DNA of 64,000 nt, taken from contig DBWM01000025.1 of the NCBI GenBank assembly GCA_002309015.1, positions 6,255 to 70,254 of the forward strand. The letters are read 5' to 3'. This document shows, one piece after another, positions 1 through 8,987 of this stretch. Each line of letters starts with the position of its first letter. Position 1 is the stretch's first letter. The translations under genes were made by a program, and so were the position numbers. A model generated the notes under the pieces. The model was not told where the DNA came from. It saw only the letters and a list, made by a program, of their open reading frames with translations, and searched no databases. Origin of the DNA: Myxococcales bacterium UBA1238 (GTDB lineage: Bacteria > Myxococcota_A > Bradymonadia > UBA7976 > UBA1532).

Positions 1-385
1 CCTGCCTCGCGCCCTGATGCTCTTCAAATCCCGGCGCGATCGCCTCGTTATGGGCCCGAATCTCTTCAGGAGAGAGCAGCGTCTCGTCGGCGTTCATGCG
101 CCTAAGCCAGCTTTCGAGCTGCAAATCTTCGGGCAGCACCCGGGGCAGCGACTGCGGCGCCGGCAACTCTGCGGGACAGGTGGAAGGATCTGCCTTTGCG
201 GCTTGTGGCTTTGCGGTTGTGCCCCCGGCGGACGGCGCCTGCGCCTGCGAGGGATCGGTTGTGGCCTCATCTTTTGGAGCCTGCGGGGCTGCGCATGCGG
301 CGAAAAGCAGAGGCGTGAAGAAGAGCGAACGAACAAACAGGAAGGAGCGATGAGGGTTCAGGGGCGCAAATCGATGAAGCGGCAT
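1..385 (-). CDS. putative lipoprotein, N-terminal part, runs off the left edge
   Basis: The frame opens at an ATG at 385 with an AAAGGA ribosome site about ten bases upstream and stays open to base 1, giving 128 residues without a stop. The N-terminus has basic residues, a hydrophobic stretch (FTPLLFAA) and then Cys, so it is a likely lipoprotein signal, although Phe at -3 is not the most common lipobox residue. An Ala/Pro/Gln-rich linker follows, then a more conserved-looking segment (LESWLRRMNADETLLSPEEIRAHNEAI is the style, here shortened) that recalls the N-terminal stabilising segment of SH3/NlpC-P60 cell-wall hydrolases. That assignment is tentative because the catalytic part lies outside the window. 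It diverges from the coiled-coil gene at 550. Confidence 0.6.
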   Translation of the reverse strand, partial: MPLHRFAPLNPHRSFLFVRSLFFTPLLFAACAAPQAPKDEATTDPSQAQAPSAGGTTAKPQAAKADPSTCPAELPAPQSLPRVLPEDLQLESWLRRMNADETLLSPEEIRAHNEAIAPGFEEHQGARQ

Positions 386-493
386 GATGGGGCATCCTTT
401 AAGAAAAACGCCGCAGAGTAACAGATTTGTTCACGAGTGAAAGCCCGCACGCGATTTTGTGATCAGGCGATACGCGATTTATAGCGCGAAGTC

Positions 494-522
494 TTTACAG
501 CGTTTGAAAGCACAGTTATCTT
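494..522 (+). promoter_or_regulatory. sigma70-type promoter for the 550-2466 genes
   Basis: TTTACA (494-499) and TATCTT (517-522) are separated by exactly 17 bases. Transcription would start near 529, about 20 bases before the GGAG ribosome site and ATG at 550. Seen by eye, not tested. Confidence 0.55.
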
Positions 523-549
523 GCTGCGCTTTTTATTGTGGAGTGTTGT

Positions 550-1551
550 ATGTGGCCTTTTAGCGACGGAAAGCTGAAGGCTCAGGTGCAAAGCCTGACC
601 GATGAGTTGAACGGCCTGCGCGCTGATTTGGATGCCGCAAAGCAGGCCAACAAGCGTTTGGAAGCGCAACTGCAGACGCGGACCGAAGATCTGGAAAAAG
701 CGCGGGATTCGCTCTCGACCGTTGAAACCAAGCTGGGCAAGCAAAATAAAGCCGAACGCCGGGCTGAAGTTTCGCGCGATAAACTGAAGGCGCTCGAAAA
801 GGATGTGGCCGATTTAAAGAAGGCGCTCAACGAATCCGAACGCCTGCGCGCGGTGGCGGAGCGCGTCTCGGTTCCCGAAAAAGCGGCGGCCCCCGAACCC
901 GCTCCCAAAGCCGAAGTGGACGTGGATTCTGCGATGGCGAAGCTCGATTTGCGCGAAAAGCAACTCGCCGAGCGCGAAGAAAAGCTGCGCCGTGGCCGCC
1001 AGCGCGATGCCGACGATCGCGTGGAAGCCCTGAAGGCTCAGGTGGCCGAACTCCGCGATCAAAATAAGGCGTTAAAGGATCACGTGGTGCAGGCCGAGAA
1101 GAACGCACGCGAGATCGAAGCCAAAGCGAAGCGCGACCTGGCCTCCGCCGATCGCGCGGTGTCGGAACTGAAGGAAAACCTGAAGAAAGAGCGCAACGCC
1201 TACCGCATTTTGCAGCTTCAGTACGAAGCCCAGATCGATCGCCAGAAGGGCGTGGAGCAGCTGATCGAAGAGACGCAAAAGAAGCGCGCCGAAGCGGAAG
1301 CGGTGCTCGCTCAAAAAGCGGTGGAAGCGCGGGAGGCGGAATCCGGGGATGCGACCGAAGCGCCCGATGAAGAAGAGACCGCGGCTCCCGAAGAAGAGAT
1401 CGCGTTTGCGCGCAAGCTGCCCGATGCGCCGCCCCTGCTCGAACCCATCGCCAAGGCTGAAAACGCCGAAGCGCCTAAAGAGACCGTAACTGCAGAAACC
1501 GCAATCGAAAACGCGGATGCAGAGAACGCGCCTCACAACGAAGAAGCGTAA
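550..1551 (+). CDS. long coiled-coil protein with acidic C-terminal tail
   Basis: 333 residues of almost continuous charged heptad-like sequence from about residue 10 to 250, rich in Lys, Glu, Ala, Arg and Leu, followed by a Glu/Ala/Pro-rich acidic tail. No signal peptide, membrane segment or enzymatic motif is visible, so it is probably a cytoplasmic structural or scaffold protein. The start at 550 (MWPFSDGK) is chosen over a GTG at 538 because GGAG lies six bases before it and a good promoter sits just upstream. The next gene starts directly after its stop codon, so the two are translationally coupled. I do not recognise a specific family; generic similarity to any coiled coil would be misleading. 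Confidence 0.8.
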   Translation: MWPFSDGKLKAQVQSLTDELNGLRADLDAAKQANKRLEAQLQTRTEDLEKARDSLSTVETKLGKQNKAERRAEVSRDKLKALEKDVADLKKALNESERLRAVAERVSVPEKAAAPEPAPKAEVDVDSAMAKLDLREKQLAEREEKLRRGRQRDADDRVEALKAQVAELRDQNKALKDHVVQAEKNAREIEAKAKRDLASADRAVSELKENLKKERNAYRILQLQYEAQIDRQKGVEQLIEETQKKRAEAEAVLAQKAVEAREAESGDATEAPDEEETAAPEEEIAFARKLPDAPPLLEPIAKAENAEAPKETVTAETAIENADAENAPHNEEA

Positions 1552-2466
1552 ATGTTGAAGACTGCCGCACCGCTTTTGGGGCTCTGCCTGCTGCCCGCCA
1601 TGGCCGCAGCTCAGGTGGCGCAGGAACCTCGCGTGGAGGGGATGGGTGGTGCCTTGCGCGCCGATGCCTGGGGAAACAGCGCGATGACCGCAAACCCCGC
1701 AGGTTTAAGCCGCCTCTATACTTACGCCGCCGAATTGCAATACACGCGCGCGGGCCTGGGCGATCTCAACGCCATCGGGGCCAACGTCGTCGATTCTAAA
1801 ACGCAGCGCGACAAACTGGCTGTGGGCGTGGCTTACAATTTTGAATGGGCCGACGGATCGAGCGAGCAGGAATACCGCGGACATGACGCGCGCATGGGAT
1901 TCGCTCACCCCCTGGTGCCGGGTCAAATCAACTTTGGCGTAGGCCTCCATTACGTGAACGTCGATCGCAGCAAGCCCAAAGCCTGCAAAGAAAAGGACAG
2001 CGCACTCAAAGGAACGGACGCCTGCAAAGATCCCGATTTTTCAGGCTTTACCCTCGATCTGGGCCTGCAGGCATCACTGGACCGAATGGTGGTTCTGGGC
2101 ATCGTGGGCGAAAACATCGTCCATATCGACGATCCCTCGATGCCGAGGCGCGCCGGTGGTGGTGTGGCGATCAAAGGCGACAGCTTCCTTCTCGAAGGCG
2201 ACGTTGCGGCGGATTTTGACAGCGCCGATTCGGTGAAGCCCGTGTTTGCACTGGGCACCGAAATCCTTCTGGCCAACGTTTTGCCGCTGCGCCTGGGCTA
2301 CGAAAACAACCGGGCCACCGATTCACAGTTTCTTTCGGGCAGCCTGGGCTTTGTCAGCTCCGATTCCGGCGAATCGACGGGCAGCCAAATCGTCGTCTCC
2401 TATCGCCAAAACCTCGAGAAATCGCGCGACTTTCATTTGACCGTGGGGCTGGCCTTCTTCCTGTGA
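1552..2466 (+). CDS. secreted outer-membrane beta-barrel-like protein
   Basis: 304 residues. A typical signal peptide (about residues 1-20, ending AMAAAQ) is followed by a sequence of alternating hydrophobic and polar residues, many Gly, Tyr and Asn, and a C-terminus ending in aromatic/Leu residues (LTVGLAFFL), all typical of outer-membrane beta-barrels. The early segment with GMGGA and NPAGLS resembles the N-terminus of PorV/PorQ- or FadL-like barrels, in which a GGA...NPA motif is common. Two internal Cys pairs (around residues 143-160) might form a disulfide, which fits the thiol-oxidising gene just downstream. The ATG immediately follows the upstream stop, so it belongs to the same operon. 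The transported substrate is unknown. Confidence 0.7.
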   Translation: MLKTAAPLLGLCLLPAMAAAQVAQEPRVEGMGGALRADAWGNSAMTANPAGLSRLYTYAAELQYTRAGLGDLNAIGANVVDSKTQRDKLAVGVAYNFEWADGSSEQEYRGHDARMGFAHPLVPGQINFGVGLHYVNVDRSKPKACKEKDSALKGTDACKDPDFSGFTLDLGLQASLDRMVVLGIVGENIVHIDDPSMPRRAGGGVAIKGDSFLLEGDVAADFDSADSVKPVFALGTEILLANVLPLRLGYENNRATDSQFLSGSLGFVSSDSGESTGSQIVVSYRQNLEKSRDFHLTVGLAFFL

Positions 2467-2480
2467 GGTCAGCGTTTGAT

Positions 2481-3650
2481 ATGGAAAACCAAGAAAAAAC
2501 TCCAAGCCGCAAAACCCTTTTAATTATCGCTGCTTGCGTGCTTTTTGGCCTCTATTGCTCCGAGCATCTGGTGGGCGTGTACATCAACACCCATGTGCTC
2601 GGGCTGGCCGATACGGGGATTTGCAAGGGCAACGGTCTTTCCTGCGCGGCTGCGGCCAAAACGGCGTTCGCTTCGTTCTTTGGGCTGTTTCCCACGGCGT
2701 CTTTGGGGCTTGCCTGTTACGCCACGCTGCTGCTGCTTTCGGCGGTGGGGATTGTCTGGCCCGGACGCACGCGCCGCCTGGGCGACACGCTGTTTGCCAT
2801 CGCGCTGCTCTGCTTTCTGTATTCCTGCATGCTCGCCGTCGTGAGTGCAGTTTGGGTGGGCACGTTTTGTCCTTATTGCACCATGCTTTACGGCTTAAAT
2901 ACCCTCCTTTTGGTGGTCGCCACGCTGGGGCATCCCGAGGGCTTAAAGACCGCTCTTCGCCGCTTGTTTAAGGTGCCCGCGCAGTCTTCTGCCTGGCTCG
3001 CCTTTGCGGTGATGTTTGCGGCGAGCGCTGCGGCTTACGCGCGATACAACAGCCAGAATCAGGAAGCGGTCGCGCAGATGGCCCAAAAAGCGGCCCTCGA
3101 TGCCGAGCTGGCCAAAACCAAAGGTCGCCCCACGCCTGGAGATGCGGTGCTTCGCGGCTTTGAAAAGGCGCCCGTGGAAGTCATCCTGTTCAGCGATTTT
3201 GAATGCCCCTATTGCCGAAAGCTCGCGGCCACCTTCGACGAAATCCTCGAAGAGGAGCCCGGCCTGGTGCGCATGTATTTCAAGCATATGCCCATGTCGT
3301 TCCATAAAAACGCCGAAAAGGCCGCAGTTGCAGCCGTTTGCGCGGGCCGGCAAAACCAGTTCTGGAAGATGCACGACCGCCTCTTTGCGAGCAACAACGC
3401 CCTTGAGCCCGAAAAATTGCCCGCCTACGCCGCCGAAATCGGGATCGATGCCGAAGCCTTTTCGCTCTGTCTCGACGATCCCACCGCCCTCGATGTGGTC
3501 AAAAAAGACGCAGACGAGGCGGTTAAGCTCGGCGTTGAGGGCACCCCCACCTTTTATGTCAACGGTCGCAAAGTGCCCGGCGCGATGCCCAAAGATCGCT
3601 TGATGAATCTGTTGCGCGAGGCCGAAAAAGAGGCTTCGGCGCAGCCTTGA
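2481..3650 (+). CDS. VKOR-DsbA fusion, disulfide-forming membrane protein
   Basis: About 389 residues. The N-terminal half is a vitamin K epoxide reductase (VKOR) domain with several membrane helices, the loop cysteines C48 and C55 and the active-site CPYC at 130-133. The C-terminal half is a periplasmic thioredoxin fold of the DsbA type with a second CPYC (about 242-245) and the cis-Pro region GVEGTPTFYVNG. VKOR homologues re-oxidise DsbA-like proteins and pass electrons to quinone, replacing DsbB; the fusion puts oxidase and reoxidising partner in one polypeptide. The start at 2481 is preferred over a GTG at 2463 because GAGG lies upstream. It follows the barrel gene closely, and its end overlaps the start of the oxidoreductase gene, so it is part of the same operon. 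Confidence 0.88.
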   Translation: MENQEKTPSRKTLLIIAACVLFGLYCSEHLVGVYINTHVLGLADTGICKGNGLSCAAAAKTAFASFFGLFPTASLGLACYATLLLLSAVGIVWPGRTRRLGDTLFAIALLCFLYSCMLAVVSAVWVGTFCPYCTMLYGLNTLLLVVATLGHPEGLKTALRRLFKVPAQSSAWLAFAVMFAASAAAYARYNSQNQEAVAQMAQKAALDAELAKTKGRPTPGDAVLRGFEKAPVEVILFSDFECPYCRKLAATFDEILEEEPGLVRMYFKHMPMSFHKNAEKAAVAAVCAGRQNQFWKMHDRLFASNNALEPEKLPAYAAEIGIDAEAFSLCLDDPTALDVVKKDADEAVKLGVEGTPTFYVNGRKVPGAMPKDRLMNLLREAEKEASAQP

Positions 3651-4501
3651 ACCCCATCCCCATCGGTGTTTGCGGCGTAGGCCATTTTGGAAGCCTGCAC
3701 GCGCAAAAGCTCGCCCATCTGCCCGAAGCCGAACTTCGGGGCCTTTACGACATCGATCCTGATATAGCTAAAAACACTGCAAATCTCTGCGGTTGCAGAG
3801 CTTTTGACCGATTCGATGCGCTGCTTTCGGAATGCCGGGCGCTGGTGATCGCGACGCCTGCGGTGACCCATGCGGCCCTGGCTGAGCGCGCGCTTCTGGC
3901 GGGGGTTCACGTCCTGGTCGAAAAGCCGCTGGCTACCACCAAATCCGATGCCGCCCGCCTGTTGGAGCTTTCAGATCGCCTCAATCTGACGCTGCAGGTG
4001 GGCCATATCGAGCGCTTTCATCCGCAGGTGCGCGCGCTGAAGCAGCGATTTTCAAAGCAAAAACCGGCGCAGATCTCGTTTACGCGAACCGTGCTTCCTT
4101 CCCCCAAAAACCGCGATGTGGGCGCGCTGCTCGATCTGATGATCCATGATTTGGATCTGGCGCTCTGGTTTTGCCCTGGTGAATCGCAACTCCTTCGGGC
4201 AGAACGCTTTTTTGAATCGGAACGGACGGAGGAAGCGGCCTCGGCCGAGCTTCTGCTGGGGAATACCCGGGTGAGCCTTGACTGCGATCGATCTGCCTCA
4301 AAACGGCTGCGCCAAATCGATGCAGACGGAGAGGTGATCGATCTCTCCCTTTGCAAAGACGACCTGCTTCTTTCGGAATTGCGCGCATTTACAGACGCTT
4401 GTCTGTATCAGAAGGCGCCGGTGGTGACCGGGCGCGAGGCCAGGACGGCCCTCGATTGCGCCCTCGATCTGATGGCGATCTCGAAGCTTACGGCAAGGTG
4501 A
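3647..4501 (+). CDS. Gfo/Idh/MocA-family NAD(P)-dependent oxidoreductase
   Basis: 284 residues. The N-terminus carries the Rossmann nucleotide-binding motif GVGHFG (near residue 9), followed by the family signature EKP in LVEKPLATT and the GHIERFHP segment. The C-terminal half has DLMIHDLDLALW, the catalytic His-containing helix of sugar-nucleotide oxidoreductases of this family. Known relatives oxidise the 3-position of UDP-GlcNAc-type sugars (GnnA, WlbA types) in lipid A or O-antigen synthesis; the substrate here cannot be decided. The start is a TTG that overlaps the previous stop codon (TTGA), indicating coupled translation. Its 3' end overlaps the convergent M23 peptidase gene by 14 bases. 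Confidence 0.82.
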   Translation: MNPIPIGVCGVGHFGSLHAQKLAHLPEAELRGLYDIDPDIAKNTANLCGCRAFDRFDALLSECRALVIATPAVTHAALAERALLAGVHVLVEKPLATTKSDAARLLELSDRLNLTLQVGHIERFHPQVRALKQRFSKQKPAQISFTRTVLPSPKNRDVGALLDLMIHDLDLALWFCPGESQLLRAERFFESERTEEAASAELLLGNTRVSLDCDRSASKRLRQIDADGEVIDLSLCKDDLLLSELRAFTDACLYQKAPVVTGREARTALDCALDLMAISKLTAR

Positions 4502-6455
4502 CTTCCTGGGTGCGCGTCTGGCTGTTGCCTTCAAAATCTTTGGCCGTCACCTCCACCGTATGCCGCCCCGTGAGGTGATGTAAATCCAGCAGCACCAATC
4601 GTTTATAGGCGTTTTGCCATTCGGCGGGAGCGGGCTGCCCGTCCAGGGTCATGGTCGCGCTTCGAACCCCGGATCCTTTGTCGAAGGTCTCCACGATGAT
4701 GCGCGGGCCTGCGGGATGATTCTCCACCCGGGCGTCCCCAATCTGAGGCGGCGTGCGATCGGCCATGAGCGCGAAGGCGAGGGGGTGAGCGGTCGAGCCG
4801 TGAATGTAATGTCGCTCGTCCTCATGGTGGCCCAGATACCACCAGCGATCGCCGTCCTTAAAGTAAACTGCCAATGATTCTGCGTTGTTACGAGGTTTGA
4901 TGCCGATGTCGGTGTAGCCTTGAGCGGGGCGCCAGGCGTTGGCGAAAAGGTAGAGATCGCTTGCGGGCTCGAGCTCGCAGGGCGCCTGGCATCCGGGATT
5001 TTTCTGAACGTCGAGGGCGGTGGCAAAGGGCACGGCAAACGCCTTTTTGTCGAAGGTGAAAGAGACATCTCCCGCATCGATTTCTTTTTTGTTTTTCACC
5101 CCATAGGTGATCACGCCCTGCCAGATCGCGTCTTGTCCGGGGCATGCGGATCCGAGTTCGTAAACCCCGCCGTCGGGCGATACGTCGAAGACCGCGGCTA
5201 ATTCTCCCTGAACCCGGGTGATGTGAAGGCCTTTCTTCAGGGTTTTGCCTTCTCTTTTGAGCGTCAGCAAAATCGGTTCGCCCTCAGCGCAGGCGGTGAT
5301 GGGCAGGGCCATCGCGTTGTTGAACCAGTGGGGCGTTCGGTAGACGTACGAACTTTTCTTCGATAGCGCAGATTTCTTTTTTAAATCCGCGCTCTTCCAC
5401 TGCGCCTGATCCTTTTGTGGGGTCACTTGCAGGGTAAACTTTGCGCGACCTTCGTTGCCGCTCGCGTCCCAGGCCACGATCTCTGCGCGATGGCGTCCGG
5501 GTTTTAAATCGCGGATCGAGCGCTTGCCCTGTTTATCGTGCAGCGAGCATCGCGGGCCTTCGGGCGTAAGTCTGTGAAAAAAGCCCTGTTTTTGCGCTTT
5601 GAGCTCGGCTACGTAATCGAGTTCGGTCTCCTTTTTTGAGGCGTAGCTCACCTGATCGTAGGTGACCGCGTGGCGCAGCTGGCCGTCGATGTAAAACTCG
5701 AATCTGCGCGGCTGCAGCTGGCGCACCGAGCCTTCCATGTGATCCTCGATGGCCACCGCCAGATCGACATCGCCGCCGAGCTCGATGGGATCCTTTTGTT
5801 GCCGCAGATCGATTATCTGCGCGTCGTGCGTTTGAAACACATGGCTCGCTGCCGCTTTTGGCTTTAAATAAAGCCGTGTAATTTCGGGCGGTTTTGTGTC
5901 TTTGAGATGCAGTCCGTGGAGCTGCGGGTTGACAGGCTGCCCGTCTTTTCGCACTTCAAAATGCAGGTGGATCAGATCTGTGCCGCTCGTGCCGATATAG
6001 CCAATGATTTCGCCGCGTTTGACCCTGACTTTGGGATTGCTTTCAAAATGGAAGCCCTTTTCGGCTTCATTTTTCTGAGCAAAATCGACGAGTTGGCCGG
6101 CAAAGGCCGAGAGATGCGCGTAAACGGTGCTGTATCCGTCGCTGTGGCGCATGTAAATCACGCGACCGTAGCCCGTGTGGTTTTGGCGCAGTTTGTAGAT
6201 CAGGCCGTCGGCAGCGGCGTAAACCGGCGTCGTTTCGGATTCGCTCACATAGAGATCGAGGCCCGCGTGGTGATGCGAGAGCCGGTATCCGCCAAAACTG
6301 CCTGTCACATTTGGAGTTGCATCTAAAGGATACAAAAAATCGATCTTCGGCTGCTCCGGCGCATCCTCGTCATTTTGGGGGGCTAAAGCCGTGCAAAGGG
6401 CCCAAAATAAACAGAAAACCGGCGCTCGCCAAAGCGATGCCAAGCGGTGTTTCAT
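4488..6455 (-). CDS. M23 (LytM/lysostaphin-type) peptidase with long C-terminal region
   Basis: 655 residues with an N-terminal hydrophobic signal or anchor (residues about 8-25). The M23 metallopeptidase domain occupies roughly residues 40-175: zinc ligands H63 and D67 in HAGLD, H163 and H165 in HLHFEV, and the supporting VYAH motif (H114). The catalytic residues look intact, so an active peptidoglycan endopeptidase is expected in the periplasm; many myxobacterial relatives are uncharacterised. The remaining ~450 residues appear to be beta-rich, perhaps Ig-like modules (segments such as DASGNEGRAKF and DKGSGVRSATMTLDG). Ribosome site is weak. The gene is convergent with, and overlaps by 14 bases, the Gfo/Idh/MocA gene. 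Confidence 0.87.
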   Translation of the reverse strand: MKHRLASLWRAPVFCLFWALCTALAPQNDEDAPEQPKIDFLYPLDATPNVTGSFGGYRLSHHHAGLDLYVSESETTPVYAAADGLIYKLRQNHTGYGRVIYMRHSDGYSTVYAHLSAFAGQLVDFAQKNEAEKGFHFESNPKVRVKRGEIIGYIGTSGTDLIHLHFEVRKDGQPVNPQLHGLHLKDTKPPEITRLYLKPKAAASHVFQTHDAQIIDLRQQKDPIELGGDVDLAVAIEDHMEGSVRQLQPRRFEFYIDGQLRHAVTYDQVSYASKKETELDYVAELKAQKQGFFHRLTPEGPRCSLHDKQGKRSIRDLKPGRHRAEIVAWDASGNEGRAKFTLQVTPQKDQAQWKSADLKKKSALSKKSSYVYRTPHWFNNAMALPITACAEGEPILLTLKREGKTLKKGLHITRVQGELAAVFDVSPDGGVYELGSACPGQDAIWQGVITYGVKNKKEIDAGDVSFTFDKKAFAVPFATALDVQKNPGCQAPCELEPASDLYLFANAWRPAQGYTDIGIKPRNNAESLAVYFKDGDRWWYLGHHEDERHYIHGSTAHPLAFALMADRTPPQIGDARVENHPAGPRIIVETFDKGSGVRSATMTLDGQPAPAEWQNAYKRLVLLDLHHLTGRHTVEVTAKDFEGNSQTRTQEVTLP

Positions 6456-6490
6456 GGTGCGATTTTGAAAGGAAGGGAGGGGAGAGGGAA

Positions 6491-7558
6491 TCAGGCTTGG
6501 GTCTTCGCCTTGCGGATCATGTCGAATTCGCTGGTGTAAAGGCGGAGACGATCGATGACCAGACGGCGGTTGCGCTCGTTCATCGCGTCTTCGCGGACGC
6601 GGTCGAGTTCGTCCATCTGGCGGGCGGCGTCGAAGAGGCCGTCGCAGATTTGGGCCAGCGCGTTCAAATCGCAGTCCTTGCGGGGCTTGCCGGCGAATTC
6701 ATCGCTGAAGCGCTTGAACTGAACGTTGGCAGCTTCGCCGAGAGCGCCCACCAAAGCGTCGAAGCTGGTCACCTGGCGCTCGCTGCGGATCAGGTCGAGT
6801 TCGCGCTGGTAATCGCTGATGTGCGAATTGATGATGGTGCGGTTCTTTTCGTTGGCTTCGGACTTGAGGCCCTGCTCTTCGAGGGCGTTCATGCGATCGA
6901 CGAGATCCTTGAGCACGTTGATGATGCGCTCAAGTAAAGCGGGACGGCGGGACAAGCGGGGCTTGCCTGCGAACTGCGCGCTGTAAAGGGCGAACTGGTC
7001 GTTGGCGACGCGGGCGAGAACATCGGCCTGGACTTCGAGAGTGCCGTCGATGCGGGCCTTGGCGATCGCGTCGCGCTCGCTCTGATACAGCGAGATCATC
7101 TGCTGCACGATGCGCTGCGTGTTGGCGATTTCGGGGCCACCGATATGGGAAAGCTGATCGAGGCGGCTCGAAATGCGCTGCATCTCGCTCAGGAGTTCAT
7201 CGAGCAGGCCGAGATCGCGGGTCGCGCGGTTTTGGCCGGCAAAGTAACGCGCATACTGGGCGTTAAAAAGTTGCATGAACTCTTCGAGATCGCTCGCTTC
7301 CATCGCGTCCCTGCCACCTTCGGCCTGGGCTTTTTTGATGGCGTCGAGTTCTTGGCTGTAGCGCTCAAGGGTCGCTTTCAGGGCATCGGCCTCAGCGGCA
7401 CGATCGGCCTCGCGCAACTCCTCGCAGAGCTTTTCGCCTTCAGCAATCAGGTTAGAGAGAAGCGCTGCATCGCGGGTGATCCGAGGATGACCGGCAAAAT
7501 CTAGCGCATAGCGGGCGTGCAGCTGTTGCACGCGGTCTTGAAGTTTGTTCGTGTCCAT
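6491..7558 (-). CDS. protein of four ~91-residue alpha-helical repeats, unknown function
   Basis: 355 residues with no signal peptide or membrane segment. The protein is four tandem copies of one unit. An FAGxPR-like motif occurs at residues 21, 106, 196 and 288, followed by an Arg/Asp-Leu-Leu helix; each unit ends in a Y-x-x-E-x-D-x-I-x-K-A motif starting at residues 67, 158, 250 and 341. The end motif recurs at 91, 92 and 91 residues. Helix-forming composition predominates. I do not recognise the family. A perfect TATAAT lies at 7567-7572 on this strand only nine bases before the ATG and there is no ribosome-binding sequence, so a leaderless mRNA is likely. It lies 35 bases upstream of the M23 peptidase gene on the same strand. 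Confidence 0.85.
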   Translation of the reverse strand: MDTNKLQDRVQQLHARYALDFAGHPRITRDAALLSNLIAEGEKLCEELREADRAAEADALKATLERYSQELDAIKKAQAEGGRDAMEASDLEEFMQLFNAQYARYFAGQNRATRDLGLLDELLSEMQRISSRLDQLSHIGGPEIANTQRIVQQMISLYQSERDAIAKARIDGTLEVQADVLARVANDQFALYSAQFAGKPRLSRRPALLERIINVLKDLVDRMNALEEQGLKSEANEKNRTIINSHISDYQRELDLIRSERQVTSFDALVGALGEAANVQFKRFSDEFAGKPRKDCDLNALAQICDGLFDAARQMDELDRVREDAMNERNRRLVIDRLRLYTSEFDMIRKAKTQA

Positions 7559-7860
7559 GGCGCGGCATTATAAACACCTTGTCGGTCGATGCGAGGGGTT
7601 TGAAGTTTTTTCTCAATTTTTTTTCGGGAAGCGCTCATTTTTTGCTGGAGGGCTGCTTTGGGCTTCGGTTTTGCATCGCGCGTCCGCTCCGTATTGTTTC
7701 AGCGCGTGAGAGTCGCTAGAGTAGGCGCCGTCGCGGATGTAGGCGATCGAGCGCAGTTTTGAAGGCTGGGCTGTTCGCCGTCAGCATCAGCGATATTTTT
7801 TTAACGTCGGCGTTTGCAATGCCGAGCATTTCACTGACTTCACCCCGGATGGTGGTTTTC
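7559..7860. other. intergenic region between the repeat protein and serC
   Basis: About 300 bases between divergent genes. On the minus strand it holds a TATAAT at 7567-7572. Several T-runs (7612-7624, 7794-7802) are present. I see no convincing RNA gene. An in-frame extension of serC upstream to 7759 is possible but lacks homology to SerC N-termini. Confidence 0.5.
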
Positions 7861-8946
7861 ATGTCTCATCGCATCTTTAACTTTGCCGCTGGTCCCTGCA
7901 CGCTTCCTTTACCCGTTCTTGAAAAAGCACAAGCCGAGTTTGTGGAATATCAAGGCTCGGGTATGTCTCTGTTCGAGATGAGCCATCGCGGCAAATATTA
8001 CGACAAGGTCCAGAGGGACGCCCTCGCGCTTTTCCGCAGCACGCTCAACGTGCCTGAAACCCACGAGATCCTCTTCCTTCAGGGCGGCGCTACGCTGCAG
8101 TTCGGCATGGTTCCGCTGAACTTCCTTCATGCTGGCAAAACGGCCGAATTCGTCAACACCGGCATTTGGGCCAAAAAGGCATTGGCAGACGCGAAGGTCG
8201 TCGGCAATACCAAGGTCATCTGGACGGGTGAAGAGACCAAGTTTGATCGAGCGCCCGATATGAAGGACGTAACGGTCAGCCCCGATGCCGCATATGTGCA
8301 CCTGACCACGAACGAGACGATCGGTGGCGTCGAATACACCGACCTGCCCAATACGAACGTGCCGATCGTCGCCGACATGTCGTCGCATATCATGTCGAGG
8401 CCCATCGATGTCTCGAAGTTTGCCCTCATTTACGCCGGGGCCCAGAAGAACCTCGGACCTGCAGGACTCACTGTCGTTGTGATCCGCAAGGACTTCATGG
8501 AGCAGGGCCGCGCTGACCTTCCGGTCTACCTGCGTTACTCCACGCATGCCGGTGAAGCGATTTCGATGTACAACACTCCGCCGGTCTTTGCGATTTACAT
8601 GATGAAGAACGTCCTCGAGTGGGTCAACGAAGTGGGCGGCCTGGCCGAGATGAACCGCAGGGCCGACATCCGCAGCAAGCTCATTTACGATGTCATCGAA
8701 GCGAGCGACGGTTACTATCGCTGCCCAGTCCAGAAGGGCTCCCGCTCCCGCATGAACGTGCCTTTCCGTTTGCCCACCGAAGAGCTCGAAAAGAAGTTCC
8801 TGGCCGAGGTTGACGCTGCGGGCTTCTCGGGTCTGAAGGGTCACCGCTCCGTTGGTGGTTGCCGCGCGTCCATGTACAACGCGATGCCCATCGAAGGCGC
8901 TGAAGGTCTGGCCAAGTTCATGACCGAGTTCAAGAAGAAGAATTAA
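7861..8946 (+). CDS. serC: phosphoserine aminotransferase
   Basis: 361 residues, the usual SerC length. It transfers the amino group from glutamate to 3-phosphohydroxypyruvate in serine synthesis (and to the related intermediate in pyridoxal phosphate synthesis), using PLP in the cytoplasm. The N-terminus HRIFNFAAGPCTLP matches the family's FNFsAGPatLP; the PLP lysine lies in YAGAQKNLGPAG, and the C-terminal segment SGLKGHRSVGGCRASMYNAM is characteristic. The start at 7861 (MSHRIF) is chosen because it fits the family; the ribosome site is weak. It is a single gene followed by a strong terminator. The gene is not linked to serA or serB here, although serS lies 24 kb away. Confidence 0.95.
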   Translation: MSHRIFNFAAGPCTLPLPVLEKAQAEFVEYQGSGMSLFEMSHRGKYYDKVQRDALALFRSTLNVPETHEILFLQGGATLQFGMVPLNFLHAGKTAEFVNTGIWAKKALADAKVVGNTKVIWTGEETKFDRAPDMKDVTVSPDAAYVHLTTNETIGGVEYTDLPNTNVPIVADMSSHIMSRPIDVSKFALIYAGAQKNLGPAGLTVVVIRKDFMEQGRADLPVYLRYSTHAGEAISMYNTPPVFAIYMMKNVLEWVNEVGGLAEMNRRADIRSKLIYDVIEASDGYYRCPVQKGSRSRMNVPFRLPTEELEKKFLAEVDAAGFSGLKGHRSVGGCRASMYNAMPIEGAEGLAKFMTEFKKKN

Positions 8947-8987
8947 GGCGGAATCCGCTCGCATTCAAAGCGCAGCGTTTCGTTTTG

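Noticed and set aside
7759..7860. A longer start for serC
   Set aside because: The added residues do not match SerC N-termini; the family start is at 7861.
7909..8964. A 351-residue open frame on the minus strand
   Set aside because: Antisense to serC; it crosses into the terminator region and shows no family features.
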